Source: JBBDWZ01 sp050732575 (GTDB lineage Bacteria; Gemmatimonadota; Gemmatimonadetes; Longimicrobiales; RSA9). Taken from it: 14,620 nucleotides of DNA. Where the stretch lies: assembly GCA_050732575.1 (NCBI GenBank), contig JBOHRF010000110.1:1-14620 (forward strand). The letters are read 5' to 3'. Below are positions 1 to 7,936 of the stretch, piece by piece. The notes under the pieces are model-generated. The model did not search any database and had not been told where the DNA came from. It was given only the letters and a program-made list of their open reading frames with translations. A program made the position numbers and the translations under genes. The stretch's first letter is position 1. Each line of letters opens with the position of its first letter.

Positions 1-693
1 GCCCGCCACGTAACCGGCAATGATGTCGGATGGATAGTGCACGCCCAGGTACATGCGGCTCACGCCAATGGCCACGATGAACAGGATGGCCAGCGCCCAG
101 GTAGTGCGGCGCAGGCGCGCAGTGGGCTCGAGTCGCGCCACCAGGTAAGCCACACTGCCATACGCAATCAGCGCGGTCATGGCGTGTCCAGACGGGAACG
201 ACTTGGAATGCACATCGGTCACCCAGTCAACAATAGACGGACGTGGTCGCTCGAAGATGCCCTTGAGCAGTCGATTCACCAATTGCCCACCCAGTACGCC
301 CATGAGCAGGATGTAAACTGACCAGTGATGGCGAGTCAGCCAGAGAAACACGGAGGCAACCAGGACCAGCATGATCAACACCATGCCTGATCCCAGTGTG
401 GTCAACTCGAGCATGAAAGCGTTGCGCCCCGGTGTTCGGTGCAACTGGATCCAGCGCAATACGCGTTCATCGATGCTCTGCGTAGAGCCCTGCATCACGA
501 ATCCGGCGAATAGCGCGAATACGATGCTGGCCAGCGTGCCCACCACTACGCTCACCGTGACGAACGCGGCCACGGCGCCAAAAAAACCGCGCACGTGCCG
601 CGCGATCAGGCGCAGCGTAGAATAGAGCGCGTTGCCCAGGAAACTCAGGTGGCGGCGCGGCAGCGCGCGCCGCTCATTCGCGCGTTTACCCAT
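1..693 (-). CDS. PAP2-family (phosphatidic acid phosphatase-like) membrane phosphatase, partial at the window edge
   Basis: Reading leftward from the ATG at 693-691 gives 231 residues before the window ends, so the C-terminus is missing. All three motifs of the PAP2/acid phosphatase family are present: Lys144-x6-Arg151-Pro152, the P-S-G-H motif at 167-170, and Ser212-Arg213-x5-His219-x3-Asp223. In the family the two His residues and the Asp carry out phosphoester hydrolysis through a phospho-His intermediate. Hydrophobic stretches near residues 37-65, 93-115, 120-140, 170-185 and 195-212 indicate an integral inner-membrane protein, probably acting on undecaprenyl-diphosphate or a phosphatidic acid-type lipid; the exact substrate cannot be read from the sequence. 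An alternative in-frame ATG at 729-727 would add 12 residues; neither start has a clear ribosome binding site. It is divergent from the ABC exporter. Family assignment is secure. Confidence 0.93.
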   Translation of the reverse strand, partial: MGKRANERRALPRRHLSFLGNALYSTLRLIARHVRGFFGAVAAFVTVSVVVGTLASIVFALFAGFVMQGSTQSIDERVLRWIQLHRTPGRNAFMLELTTLGSGMVLIMLVLVASVFLWLTRHHWSVYILLMGVLGGQLVNRLLKGIFERPRPSIVDWVTDVHSKSFPSGHAMTALIAYGSVAYLVARLEPTARLRRTTWALAILFIVAIGVSRMYLGVHYPSDIIAGYVAG

Positions 694-802
694 CGCCTGG
701 ATCGCTTGGCAGGATGTGTGCCTTCGCATCGGCGTAGCGGGCGGCGCGGGGCGTGACGGGCGTACCGGGAGAACAACCGAAAGGGAAGTAAGCGGGATAC
801 GA

Positions 803-1768
803 ATGAAAGGGGCAGCTCACGTGGAACCCGACGCGTCACGCGTCACGCGTCACGCGTCGCTCATCGAGTTTCAGCGCGTGGGCAAACGGTTTGGCGGGCA
901 CTATCGCACGCCGGGCGTGAGCGCGCTGCGGGATGTGAATCTATCGATTCCGGCGGGCACGGTGTGGGGCGTGGTCGGACCGAATGGCGCGGGTAAGAGC
1001 ACGTTGTTCGCGCTGTTGCTTGGGTTTCTCAAGCCCACGGCGGGCAGCGTTCGCATTCAGGGACTCGAGCCGCGCGACTATACGCGCGCACACGGTGCCG
1101 GTTACTTGCCCGAGCGCTTTCGATTGCCGCCCGGCTGGTCCGTGCGCGGGGCATTGGAAGCGCTGGCCAGCCTCGAGCGCAGTGCGCAACCGTCCGCGCG
1201 CGTGGATGAAGTGCTGCATCAGTTTGGCCTCGACGCGCATGCCCAGCAAACCATCGCCAGTCTATCACGCGGCACGCTGCAACGTGTTGGACTGGCGCAG
1301 GCATTGATGGCACAACATCAGCTCGTCGTACTGGATGAGCCGACCGAAGGACTGGATCCACTGTGGCGGCTGCGCTTCCGCGAAATGATCGCGCAGCTGA
1401 GACAGACCGAGCGCACCATCCTGATGGCCAGCCACGACCTGGCCGAGATCGAACGCCTGGTCGATCACGTAGTTTTGCTGGCCGATGGTGCACCGCGCGA
1501 CACATTCGCCATCGCGCCGCCTTCTGACGGTCCCCGCCGTTACCGCATCACGTTGCAGGCGCCGCTCGAGCAAATTGGCGATGTGCTGGGTCAGGTCGAT
1601 TTCGTGGATGGCCAACGCGCATTCGTTATCCTCGTGCGCGATACGCACGACCTGAGTGCGCGATTGGCGGCCTTGTTGGCCCTGGGCGCCATCGTCGAAT
1701 CCGTTGTGCCCGCCGATGGCCTGGAGCAGCGCGTGCGCGACGCGTTTCGCACGGAGCCCGCATCGTGA
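803..1768 (+). CDS. ABC transporter ATP-binding protein (ABC-2 type exporter)
   Basis: This 321-residue protein has a complete nucleotide-binding domain: Walker A G-P-N-G-A-G-K-S-T at 59-67, an ABC signature written L-S-R-G-T at 154-158 (usually L-S-G-G-Q), Walker B V-V-L-D-E-P at 175-180, and the switch His211. The Q-loop position reads Y-L-P-E, as in many ABC-2 drug or polysaccharide exporters. A tail of about 90 residues follows the core, common in this subfamily. It should power the membrane subunit encoded next, with which it overlaps by GTGA (1765-1768). The open frame extends upstream to 632, but that part is not family-like. Plausible starts are ATG 803 or GTG 821; the latter has a purine-rich AAAGGGG about nine bases upstream. 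A heptamer repeat lies just after the start. The exported substrate is unknown. Confidence 0.93.
   Translation: MKGAAHVEPDASRVTRHASLIEFQRVGKRFGGHYRTPGVSALRDVNLSIPAGTVWGVVGPNGAGKSTLFALLLGFLKPTAGSVRIQGLEPRDYTRAHGAGYLPERFRLPPGWSVRGALEALASLERSAQPSARVDEVLHQFGLDAHAQQTIASLSRGTLQRVGLAQALMAQHQLVVLDEPTEGLDPLWRLRFREMIAQLRQTERTILMASHDLAEIERLVDHVVLLADGAPRDTFAIAPPSDGPRRYRITLQAPLEQIGDVLGQVDFVDGQRAFVILVRDTHDLSARLAALLALGAIVESVVPADGLEQRVRDAFRTEPAS
831..858 (+). repeat. Four perfect tandem copies of the heptamer ACGCGTC
   Basis: ACGCGTC occurs four times head to tail at 831-837, 838-844, 845-851 and 852-858, inside the first codons of the ABC ATPase and before its conserved domain. Because the unit is 7 bp, gain or loss of one copy would shift the frame if translation starts at 803 or 821. 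It is therefore a potential slippage site, although four copies is a short array. Confidence 0.8.
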
Positions 1769-2526
1769 GCGCGCTGCGACTCACACAGCTGGTGCTGCGC
1801 GAACGCAGCCACCGCATCCTGGGCCTGATCGGCTTTGCCATCCTGTTCATTGCCGCCGGATTGGCCGCGCGCGTGTTGACCGGGCCGGCCGGCCATGTAG
1901 AGATGGGCTCATTGATGCAGGTCGGTGGCTATCCGCTGGTTTCCCTGTTGCTGTTGCTGGGCTGGGTGCTGGGCCGCTACCCGATCATTGCCGCGCTGGT
2001 CCTGATGGCCGGCATCTTCAGCACCGATCGTGAAGCCGGATACGCTCGCCTCTACGCCGTGCGGCCGGTCTCGTTCCTGCGCATCTACGGTTTGCGCTTC
2101 ATCACACTGCTCACCATTGCATTCCTGCTCAGTGCCACGCTGTTGCCCATCTTCGATGTCATCATGCTGGGCCAGTGGGCGGGCCCGAACACGCTGGTTT
2201 TGATTGCCTGCTACGTGGCGGTCTACGGCTCGCTGGTCGCGTTTCTTTCCGTGTTCATCAAAGGTGAGGGCTGGGTGGCACTGGCCCTGGCCGTGGTCGC
2301 CATGATCTGGGAAGCGCTGCGCCGCGGCAACGTGCTGGCCGAGGCACCACCCGGCGTGCGCGAAGTAGTGAGCTTCCTGTTGCCACCACAAGGCCCGCTC
2401 TTCCGCATTGAAACTGCGTTTGCCGAGTTGCAACCCGTGCCCTGGGCCGCCGTTGGATATGTCATGGGCTACTCGTTCGTGCTGCTGGTGGCGGCGGCTG
2501 TATTTGTGGTGGATCGCGAAGTGTAG
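1765..2526 (+). CDS. ABC-2 type transporter membrane subunit
   Basis: This 253-residue, highly hydrophobic protein starts at GTG 1765 and overlaps the stop codon of the ATPase gene by four bases, so the two are probably translationally coupled and form one exporter. Six membrane spans can be read at about residues 18-38, 50-84 (one long or two short helices), 107-130, 139-163, 167-184 and 228-248. Between the second and third lies a charged cytoplasmic segment (S-T-D-R-E-A-G-Y-A-R-L-Y, about 86-97), the place where ABC-2 permeases contact their ATPase; the motif resembles the R-E-x-G-T segment seen in NosY-like permeases. No substrate-specific feature is visible. The gene is intact, and a hairpin follows its stop codon. 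Confidence 0.88.
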   Translation: MSALRLTQLVLRERSHRILGLIGFAILFIAAGLAARVLTGPAGHVEMGSLMQVGGYPLVSLLLLLGWVLGRYPIIAALVLMAGIFSTDREAGYARLYAVRPVSFLRIYGLRFITLLTIAFLLSATLLPIFDVIMLGQWAGPNTLVLIACYVAVYGSLVAFLSVFIKGEGWVALALAVVAMIWEALRRGNVLAEAPPGVREVVSFLLPPQGPLFRIETAFAELQPVPWAAVGYVMGYSFVLLVAAAVFVVDREV

Positions 2527-2546
2527 CTTGCGTGGCCACGTTCATG

Positions 2547-2584
2547 GTGCAAAGTTCGACTGCCCAGCCCTTGGGCGAGTGCAC
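2547..2584 (+). terminator. Stem-loop after the ABC exporter operon (possible terminator, no T-run)
   Basis: GCCCA (2562-2566) pairs with TGGGC (2572-2576). The stem continues with ACT (2559-2561) against AGT (2578-2580) past one bulged G, and an outer GTGC (2547-2550) pairs with GCAC (2581-2584). It starts about 20 bp after the permease stop. No T-tract follows, so intrinsic termination is only tentative. The rest of 2527-2745 shows no gene or RNA that I can recognise. Confidence 0.4.
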
Positions 2585-2745
2585 TAGGAGGCATCGGCCT
2601 GACGCACGTCGATTACGGACGTACAGATACAGATCTCCCTCATCGCCTTTTTCGAATCCCCTCATCCCCATTCTGAACGTGAGGCAGTCGAGCAGGCAGC
2701 CCTGCGAGTTGGTCGAACAGCCAGCCGAGCGCGTCGATCGAACGA

Positions 2746-3660
2746 TCAGGGTGACAACAAAGCGGACGCCACATCCAGGATGCTCGATACGCGCTCGGCA
2801 AAGGCCTCATGGCCAGCGCCCACCGCGAGTCCGAGCGCAGGGTTCTTCGTGTGGCCGGCGCTGGCGTCCTCCAGGTTGCCGTGATCGCTGACCACGACCA
2901 GTGTGATGTTGGAGTCCAGCGCCTTCAGTATGCCGGCCAAAAAATCATCGACCAGATGAAGAGCGCGGATCGCCTCGTTCAGATCCTGCTTGTGTCCGGC
3001 CGTGTCCGTGTTGTAGTGCGCGAACAAGGTCAGATCATGCTGGTTTGCGATACCAGCCAGGTTGGCGCCCGCCATGTGGGCATCGATCCTGGGCAAGGAA
3101 TGACGATGCAAATGCTCGCGCCAGGCTTCATTGGTTATCTCGCTGGAGATGGCGTCGCCGTGCAGCAATGCGGACGTGTGCCGCACGAGCAAGCCGGCGC
3201 CGGCGGCAACCAGTGGTGGGCCAGCACGCAGCGGCCCGATGGGCCGGAATACGCCATTCGGGTGGGCGGCCTCCACCAATTCCTCCGGATACGCATTGGC
3301 GAACGCGGTGCGCCAGCCGGCGGCCTGCGCGCGCGTGAGTAGGTTGTCGCGCTGAAGCGATTCGCGCAGCGCAGTGGGCACCCAGGGTCCGTAATGACGA
3401 CCAAAACGCTGCGCCCCGTTTTCGCCCGTGAACAGGCTGTACTGACCGGTACCGCTCTGTGGTAAACCGGGCACACGCAATTGCGCATCGAGCGGCACGA
3501 GCGAAGCGCGCCGTGCGAGTTTCGGCTCTGTCCATTCCGCTACCAGCGCACCATCGAGCAATTCCGAGATCGCGCGCGGGGGCGCGGCCACGAACGCGTT
3601 GCGGGTCGGATCTGCTGCGCCAATGCCTACGCCATCCACGAAAACCATCAGCGTGCGCAT
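2746..3660 (-). CDS. Alkaline-phosphatase-superfamily metalloenzyme (iPGM/phosphopentomutase-like)
   Basis: This 304-residue protein carries the metal-ligand pattern of the alkaline phosphatase superfamily as seen in cofactor-independent phosphoglycerate mutase and phosphopentomutase. Asp9 lies in F-V-D-G-V-G-I-G; Ser69/Thr71 in S-G-T-G-Q-Y-S-L-F-T-G is the likely nucleophile loop; Asp219 and His223 lie in N-T-D-T-A-G-H; Asp259-His260 in S-D-H-G-N; and His270 in A-G-H-T-K-N-P. At about 300 residues it is shorter than iPGM (about 510) and phosphopentomutase (about 390), consistent with a stand-alone metalloenzyme domain lacking the mutase cap. A phosphatase or sulfatase-like hydrolase role is inferred and the substrate is unknown. 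The ATG at 3660 overlaps the TGA of the upstream DUF167 gene (TGATG), indicating translational coupling; a GTG one codon earlier (3663) is possible. Confidence 0.87.
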   Translation of the reverse strand: MRTLMVFVDGVGIGAADPTRNAFVAAPPRAISELLDGALVAEWTEPKLARRASLVPLDAQLRVPGLPQSGTGQYSLFTGENGAQRFGRHYGPWVPTALRESLQRDNLLTRAQAAGWRTAFANAYPEELVEAAHPNGVFRPIGPLRAGPPLVAAGAGLLVRHTSALLHGDAISSEITNEAWREHLHRHSLPRIDAHMAGANLAGIANQHDLTLFAHYNTDTAGHKQDLNEAIRALHLVDDFLAGILKALDSNITLVVVSDHGNLEDASAGHTKNPALGLAVGAGHEAFAERVSSILDVASALLSP

Positions 3661-3947
3661 CACGTTGCCAGAAGCGCAGCGCGCACGCGTGCGGCACTGA
3701 CGCCGGTGACTTCGATCACTTTGCGGCGGCCGCTCGCGCCGCGCGCCACGCGCACGGCCGACTGGGGCACGGAGAGGCTGCGCGCCAGGAAGCGAATCAG
3801 CTCGTCATTGGCCGCGCCAGCCACGGGCGGCGCCGCAATGCGCACCTTGAGCGCAGCTCCATGCTCACCCACTACTTCGGTACGTGAAGCACGCGGCTGC
3901 ACGACTACGGCAAATTGCACGGCCGAGTCGAGATCCCGGATTTCCAT
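3660..3947 (-). CDS. DUF167 / YggU-family protein
   Basis: This 95-residue protein matches the small conserved DUF167 (YggU) family over its whole length. It has the V-V-V-Q-P-R-A-S-R-T-E-V-V-G opening, the core L-K-V-R-I-A-A-P-P-V-A-G-A-A-N-D-E-L, and the G-A-S-G-R-R-K-V-I-E-V-T-G segment near the C-terminus. The fold is known from structural work on family members, but no biochemical function is established. In many bacteria the gene sits beside yggT or proC; here it instead precedes and overlaps the metalloenzyme gene, so the two are probably co-transcribed. Only about 13 bases separate the ATG from a TATTGT hexamer that could be a -10 element, and no Shine-Dalgarno is evident, so a leaderless or very short-leader mRNA is possible. 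Confidence 0.92.
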   Translation of the reverse strand: MEIRDLDSAVQFAVVVQPRASRTEVVGEHGAALKVRIAAPPVAGAANDELIRFLARSLSVPQSAVRVARGASGRRKVIEVTGVSAARVRAALLAT

Positions 3948-4041
3948 GGCCCTACAATAGCGAGTGCGGCCAGCGCCGCGCCTTCGCCCTGAGCTTGCGG
4001 CCAGCCAAGCAACCTTGGGCGGGTCTCACTTGTCTCCATCT

Positions 4042-4186
4042 GCGGACCACCACCCCATTCTCCCGTTTTGGCCTGTCATGACATGACAACGGCGGAGAAG
4101 CGTGCTCATGGCAGTGGGCACGACGCCTGGTTGATCGATGTGCATGAGAGAATGGGCCTAAACGGGAGAACGTGGTGGTGGTCCGC
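4042..4186. mobile_element. MITE-like element: 32-bp terminal inverted repeats, 5-bp flanking direct repeats
   Basis: The left arm (4042-4073) and right arm (4155-4186) are inverted copies that match at 29 of 32 positions. They begin GCGGACCACCACC and end GGCC at the inner side. The repeat stops abruptly at both outer and inner ends. Immediately outside each arm is the same pentamer CATCT (4037-4041 and 4187-4191), as expected for a target-site duplication. The 81-bp core encodes nothing recognisable; it starts with the palindrome TGTCATGACA (4074-4083). Its size, lack of a transposase gene, long terminal repeats and duplication fit a non-autonomous miniature transposable element. An alternative is a large regulatory hairpin in the leader of the downstream permease mRNA. 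No second copy is present in the window. Confidence 0.72.
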
Positions 4187-4210
4187 CATCTGTTTCCCGA
4201 GGATCGCGCC

Positions 4211-6622
4211 ATGCAACGACTGATCGAAGATCTGCGCTTCGCACTCCGCCAGCTGCGCCGCAGCCCGGGTTTCGCGCTGTTCGTCATCCTGACCCTGGCC
4301 ATCGGGATCGGCGCCAACACCACGATCTTCGGCGCGGTCAATGCCATCCTGTTGCGACCGCTGCCCTATGCAGACAGCGATCGGCTGATCGGCCTGACGG
4401 GCAGCTATCAGAACCGCGGCGATGACTGGTCCGTGTCTCTGCCCAATGCTCGGGATTGGGGAAGGCGCAGCCATACCTTTGATGGGTTTGGCTACTACCA
4501 GGGCGGCAGCTTCACACTGGCCGGTCAGGAGCGTCCGGAGCGATTGGAAGCTACGCGTGCATCGGCCAGTCTGTTGCCGCTGTTGGGTGCACGACCGTTG
4601 ATGGGCCGGCTGTTCAATGAGCAGGAAGATCAGCCGAATGGGGAGCGCGTGGTGGTGCTGAGTCACGCGCTGTGGCAGCGCCGGTTTGCGGGTGATGAGA
4701 GTGTGCTGGGCCGGAGCATCACGTTGAGTGGCAATCCTCATGTGATCATTGGTGTGCTGCCGGCGCTGTTTGCGTTCCCGCAAACCGGCATTGAGGTGTA
4801 CGTACCGGTGCGCGCCGATGAAACCACGTGGAACCGGGCCAGCGGCGGACTGCAAGTCGTAGCCAAACTCAAGTCCAAACTGACCCTCGATGCGGCGCAG
4901 CGTGACCTGGACGCCGTGTCCAGCACACTCGCGCAGGAATTCCCGGGCACCAACGAAGTCCTTTCGGCCAGGCTGTGGACGCTGCGGCACCGGCTGTACG
5001 GTGGCGATGAAACGCCGCTCGTGTTGATCACGCTGTTCGGCGCCGTGGGCTTCGTGCTTCTCATTGCATGTGTAAACGTGGCCAACCTGTTGTTGGCGCG
5101 TGCCACCGGCCGCGAGCGCGAGATGGCGGTGCGCACGGCCATCGGCGCCAGCCGGCGGCGCGTGGTGCGGCAGCTGCTCACGGAGAGTGTGCTGCTCGCG
5201 GTACTGGGTGGCGCTGCCGGCAGTTTGCTCTCGCTCTTGGGCACGCGTCTGCTGCTGCTCGCCATTCCGGAAGGATCCATGCCTCGCAACATTGGCATGA
5301 GCGGCGGTGTGCTTGCCTTCACGGCTGCCATTGCCCTGCTCACCGGCATCCTGTTCGGATTGGCACCGGCCGTTCAAGCGTCGCGCCTGGATCTGGCTTC
5401 ACTCATGGGTGGGCGGTCGGGCCTGCACACGCGGCAACGGGCACGCGCACGTGCTACGCTGGTGGTAGCGCAAGTGGGGCTGGCGGCCATGTTGCTGATT
5501 GCTGCTGGCCTCATGATCCGAAGCCTCAATGCACTGCTCCAGACCAACCCGGGCTTTCGGACCGAGAACCTGCTCACGTTGCGCGTCTCGCTCGATGCCA
5601 CGTACAACCAGCGCGACAAGTCGCTGGCCTTTCAGCAGCAGGCCTTGCAACGCCTGCGCGCGCTGCCCGGCGTTTCCGGGGCCGCAGCCGTGGACTGGCT
5701 GCCGCTGGCCGGCACCAACAACTACAACGATTTCCGATTGGAAGAACGGCGCACGGAAAAAAGCGAGAATGCCGGTACCGTGCTGGTGACACCAGGCTAC
5801 ATCGAAGCCATGGGCATTCAGCTGGTGCGCGGACGCAGTCTGGCCGAGCAGGATGTGCGCAGTGCACCGGGCGCCGTGCTCGTGAACCGCGCGTTCGCGC
5901 AAAAATATTTCGGTGAGCGCGATCCAATTGGCCAACGTCTTCTCGTTGGGTTCGATGGACGCGATCCGTATCCACGCACGATTGTGGGCATTGTGGGCGA
6001 TGTACTGCACTCCGGGCTGGCCGAAGACCAGCGCACCGAGATGTACGTGCCGTTTGCGCAGTTGGCCTGGAATTTTGGCGGGATGACGTTCGTGTTGCGC
6101 ACGCGCGGACAGCCACTCGAACTGCTCGCTGCGGCACGCACCGCCATCTGGGCGGTCGATCCCAGTCAGGCCATCTACGAGCCGCGCACCATGCAACACG
6201 TGATCGATGAGAGCGGCTCCGTGGTATCCTCGCGCATCCTGGCCGGTGCGCTCGGCATCTTCGGCACCATTGCGCTGCTGCTGGCAGCGCTCGGATTGTA
6301 CGGCGTCATCTCCTACGGCGTGGCGCAACGCACCTATGAGATCGGCGTGCGCGGCGCACTGGGTGCAACGCGCAGCGATGTGCTCCGTCTCATCATGGGC
6401 CAGGGACTCACGCTGGTCGCTCTCGGTTTAGCGCTCGGACTGTTCGGTGCCTTTGGCGCTACACGCCTCATGTCTACCCTGCTGCATGGTGTGAGCGCGC
6501 AGGATCCCACCGCATTTCTGCAGGCGGTTGCGCTGTTGGTCGGCGTGGCGCTGGTGGCCACTGCACTGCCCGCGCTCCGGGCCACGCGCATCGACCCGGC
6601 CATGGCTCTGCGTGCCGAATGA
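4211..6622 (+). CDS. ADOP-family permease (duplicated MacB/FtsX-like membrane protein)
   Basis: This is an intact protein of 803 residues. It starts at ATG 4211, with GAGGA seven bases upstream, and the characteristic ADOP opening M-Q-R-L-I-E-D-L-R-F-A-L-R-Q-L. The order is: first helix (about 17-40), periplasmic MacB-type domain (about 41-268), FtsX domain 1 with three helices (about 271-388), then a second half with a helix (about 412-440), another periplasmic domain, and FtsX domain 2 with three helices (about 672-786), ending near R-I-D-P-A-M-A-L-R-A-E. Each half carries the FtsX signature (E-M-A-V-R-T-A-I-G-A-S and E-I-G-V-R-G-A-L-G-A-T). Such 'acidobacterial duplicated orphan permeases' resemble MacB/LolCE mechanotransmission subunits but lack an adjacent ATPase; what they export is unknown. 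An upstream in-frame GTG (4172) lies in the MITE-like arm and is less likely. Confidence 0.93.
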   Translation: MQRLIEDLRFALRQLRRSPGFALFVILTLAIGIGANTTIFGAVNAILLRPLPYADSDRLIGLTGSYQNRGDDWSVSLPNARDWGRRSHTFDGFGYYQGGSFTLAGQERPERLEATRASASLLPLLGARPLMGRLFNEQEDQPNGERVVVLSHALWQRRFAGDESVLGRSITLSGNPHVIIGVLPALFAFPQTGIEVYVPVRADETTWNRASGGLQVVAKLKSKLTLDAAQRDLDAVSSTLAQEFPGTNEVLSARLWTLRHRLYGGDETPLVLITLFGAVGFVLLIACVNVANLLLARATGREREMAVRTAIGASRRRVVRQLLTESVLLAVLGGAAGSLLSLLGTRLLLLAIPEGSMPRNIGMSGGVLAFTAAIALLTGILFGLAPAVQASRLDLASLMGGRSGLHTRQRARARATLVVAQVGLAAMLLIAAGLMIRSLNALLQTNPGFRTENLLTLRVSLDATYNQRDKSLAFQQQALQRLRALPGVSGAAAVDWLPLAGTNNYNDFRLEERRTEKSENAGTVLVTPGYIEAMGIQLVRGRSLAEQDVRSAPGAVLVNRAFAQKYFGERDPIGQRLLVGFDGRDPYPRTIVGIVGDVLHSGLAEDQRTEMYVPFAQLAWNFGGMTFVLRTRGQPLELLAAARTAIWAVDPSQAIYEPRTMQHVIDESGSVVSSRILAGALGIFGTIALLLAALGLYGVISYGVAQRTYEIGVRGALGATRSDVLRLIMGQGLTLVALGLALGLFGAFGATRLMSTLLHGVSAQDPTAFLQAVALLVGVALVATALPALRATRIDPAMALRAE

Positions 6623-6720
6623 CGTGAGTCCGAAAAGGCTCGCAGTGAGCTGGGCCATCCTCGAGGCCGGTCGCGGCAACTAACCATCACTCATTCCTGT
6701 GCTTACCGATGGAGTGTGCC

Positions 6721-7876
6721 ATGACCGGATTCACCGTCAGCATCCTTGCCACTCTTGGGGCATCGCTTTGGGCGGTGAACCTGGCTGATCCGACGCAAGT
6801 GCCTACCTTCGAACTGGCGCGACCCGACGCTACCACTACCGAGGTGTTCAGCCTGCTGCGCGGCGGTCGCGAGCTGCCCGATGGTCGGCTGATAGCCACG
6901 GATTGGATCGAACAACGCATCGCGGTCATCGATTTTGCGCGCGGCACCGTTGTAAATCGCGGAAGTGTTGGCTCCGGTCCCACCGAGTTTCGACTGCCCG
7001 CCGCACTCTTCGCGTTTCGCGGCGACTCAACACTGTTGATGGATGTCGGCAACACGCGTCTCGTCGTGCTCGACCGCGAAGGCCGCATTGCTCGTTCCCT
7101 CACACCACCCTCGCCGTCTGCTGGTTCACCCGCGGGCGTTGACGCCAGAGGCAACCTCTACTTCGGAGTGCCCGCGTGGCGCGCCAGCCGACCGCTTCCC
7201 GGCGACACCATTGAAATCGAAACGCAATCGGTCGACGGCGGTGCCGCGCGCGTGGTTACGCGCATCCAGGGCGCGGTCATGGCACCTCCGCCTTCGGCAC
7301 CTGCCGATGGTCCGCGCGTGCCCATGTTGATCTTTGCACCACAGGACGCATTTGCCGTCGCGCCCAACGGTAGCATCGCCATTGCGCGCGGCCACGACTA
7401 CTCCATTGAATGGCTCGAAAACGGAAGGACCATCGGTAAGGAACCCGCACACTCCTCTGAGCGCGTGCCCGCTCAGCAGCAGAACGGATGGCGTTCGTGC
7501 GACAGTTCCTGCAGTCATCACCCATGAGCGGCCGCGGTGAAGGCGGTACCATGGGACACACCCCTGCCAGTTTCAGCTCCGGCGGAAGAACTCGCGGGCG
7601 TGGTCGGCGCAGCACGTTCGCTCCCACACTGCCTTTCTTCCGCACCGATCTGCGCATCGACACGTCGGGCAGGCTGTGGGGCGGCCGTTCGAATCGCAGC
7701 GCCGAACCACGGCACTAGGCGCCGGCAGACGGATCGCCACCATCCGCCTGCGGCCCGACCGTCATATCATCGCGATCGGCCAACGCCATGCGTACGTGGT
7801 AGCTGCGGACCAGGACGGCCTCCAGACCATCGAGCGGTATCCCCTTCCCGTGCTGCCCGCTTCGAGCGGTCGTTGA
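6721..7876 (+). pseudogene. Frameshifted six-bladed beta-propeller (NHL-like) gene
   Basis: The gene begins at ATG 6721, with GGAG six bases upstream, and has a weak signal-peptide-like N-terminus (T-V-S-I-L-A-T-L-G-A-S-L-W-A-V). Propeller blades follow in one frame up to about 7465, including G-S-G-P-T-E-F, which corresponds to G-D-G-P-G-E-F in the intact propeller at 13218-14399. The family-like sequence then hops between frames: A-A-E-R-M-A-F-V-R-Q-F-L (about 7477-7512), V-S-A-P-A-E-E-L-A-G-V-V (about 7570-7607), F-A-P-T-L-P-F-F-R-T-D-L-R-I-D (about 7617-7661), and finally R-R-I-A-T-I-R-L to the TGA at 7874-7876. That means at least four indels, near 7468, 7560, 7612 and 7715. The first frame alone stops at 7527, giving a protein without its last blades. 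It follows the intact ADOP gene by about 100 bp. Sequencing error is the alternative explanation. Confidence 0.8.
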
Positions 7877-7893
7877 GTCTTGCGACTGGGCTC

Positions 7894-7932
7894 TTGCGCA
7901 TCGGGGCTTGCCGTCTACATTCGCTTTTGTAG
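7894..7932 (+). promoter_or_regulatory. Dyad CTACA-N8-TGTAG with possible promoter upstream of padR
   Basis: CTACA (7915-7919) and TGTAG (7928-7932) form a perfect dyad with an 8-bp spacer, ending four bases before the PadR ATG. Its size and position suit a PadR autoregulatory operator, since PadR dimers bind short dyads of similar spacing. TTGCGC (7894-7899), 16 bp and TACATT (7916-7921) could be -35 and -10 elements, with the -10 inside the dyad. The match to the sigma-70 consensus is weak, so this is an inference. Confidence 0.42.
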
Positions 7933-7936
7933 AAAT

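Noticed and set aside
632..802. Upstream extension of the ABC ATPase frame
   Set aside because: The extra 57 codons overlap the start of the divergent PAP2 gene, are Arg/Trp-rich and do not match the family; starts at 803 or 821 are better.
2809..3342. 177-codon plus-strand open frame
   Set aside because: Antisense to the metalloenzyme gene, whose metal-binding motifs are unmistakable.
4106..5377. 423-codon open frame on the minus strand opposite the intact ADOP gene
   Set aside because: It lies antisense to a clearly conserved protein, is rich in Gln, His and Arg as expected from GC-biased shadow frames, and shows no family-like sequence.
5399..6328. 309-codon minus-strand open frame over the ADOP second half
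   Set aside because: Composition typical of antisense shadow frames in high-GC DNA and full overlap with a real gene.
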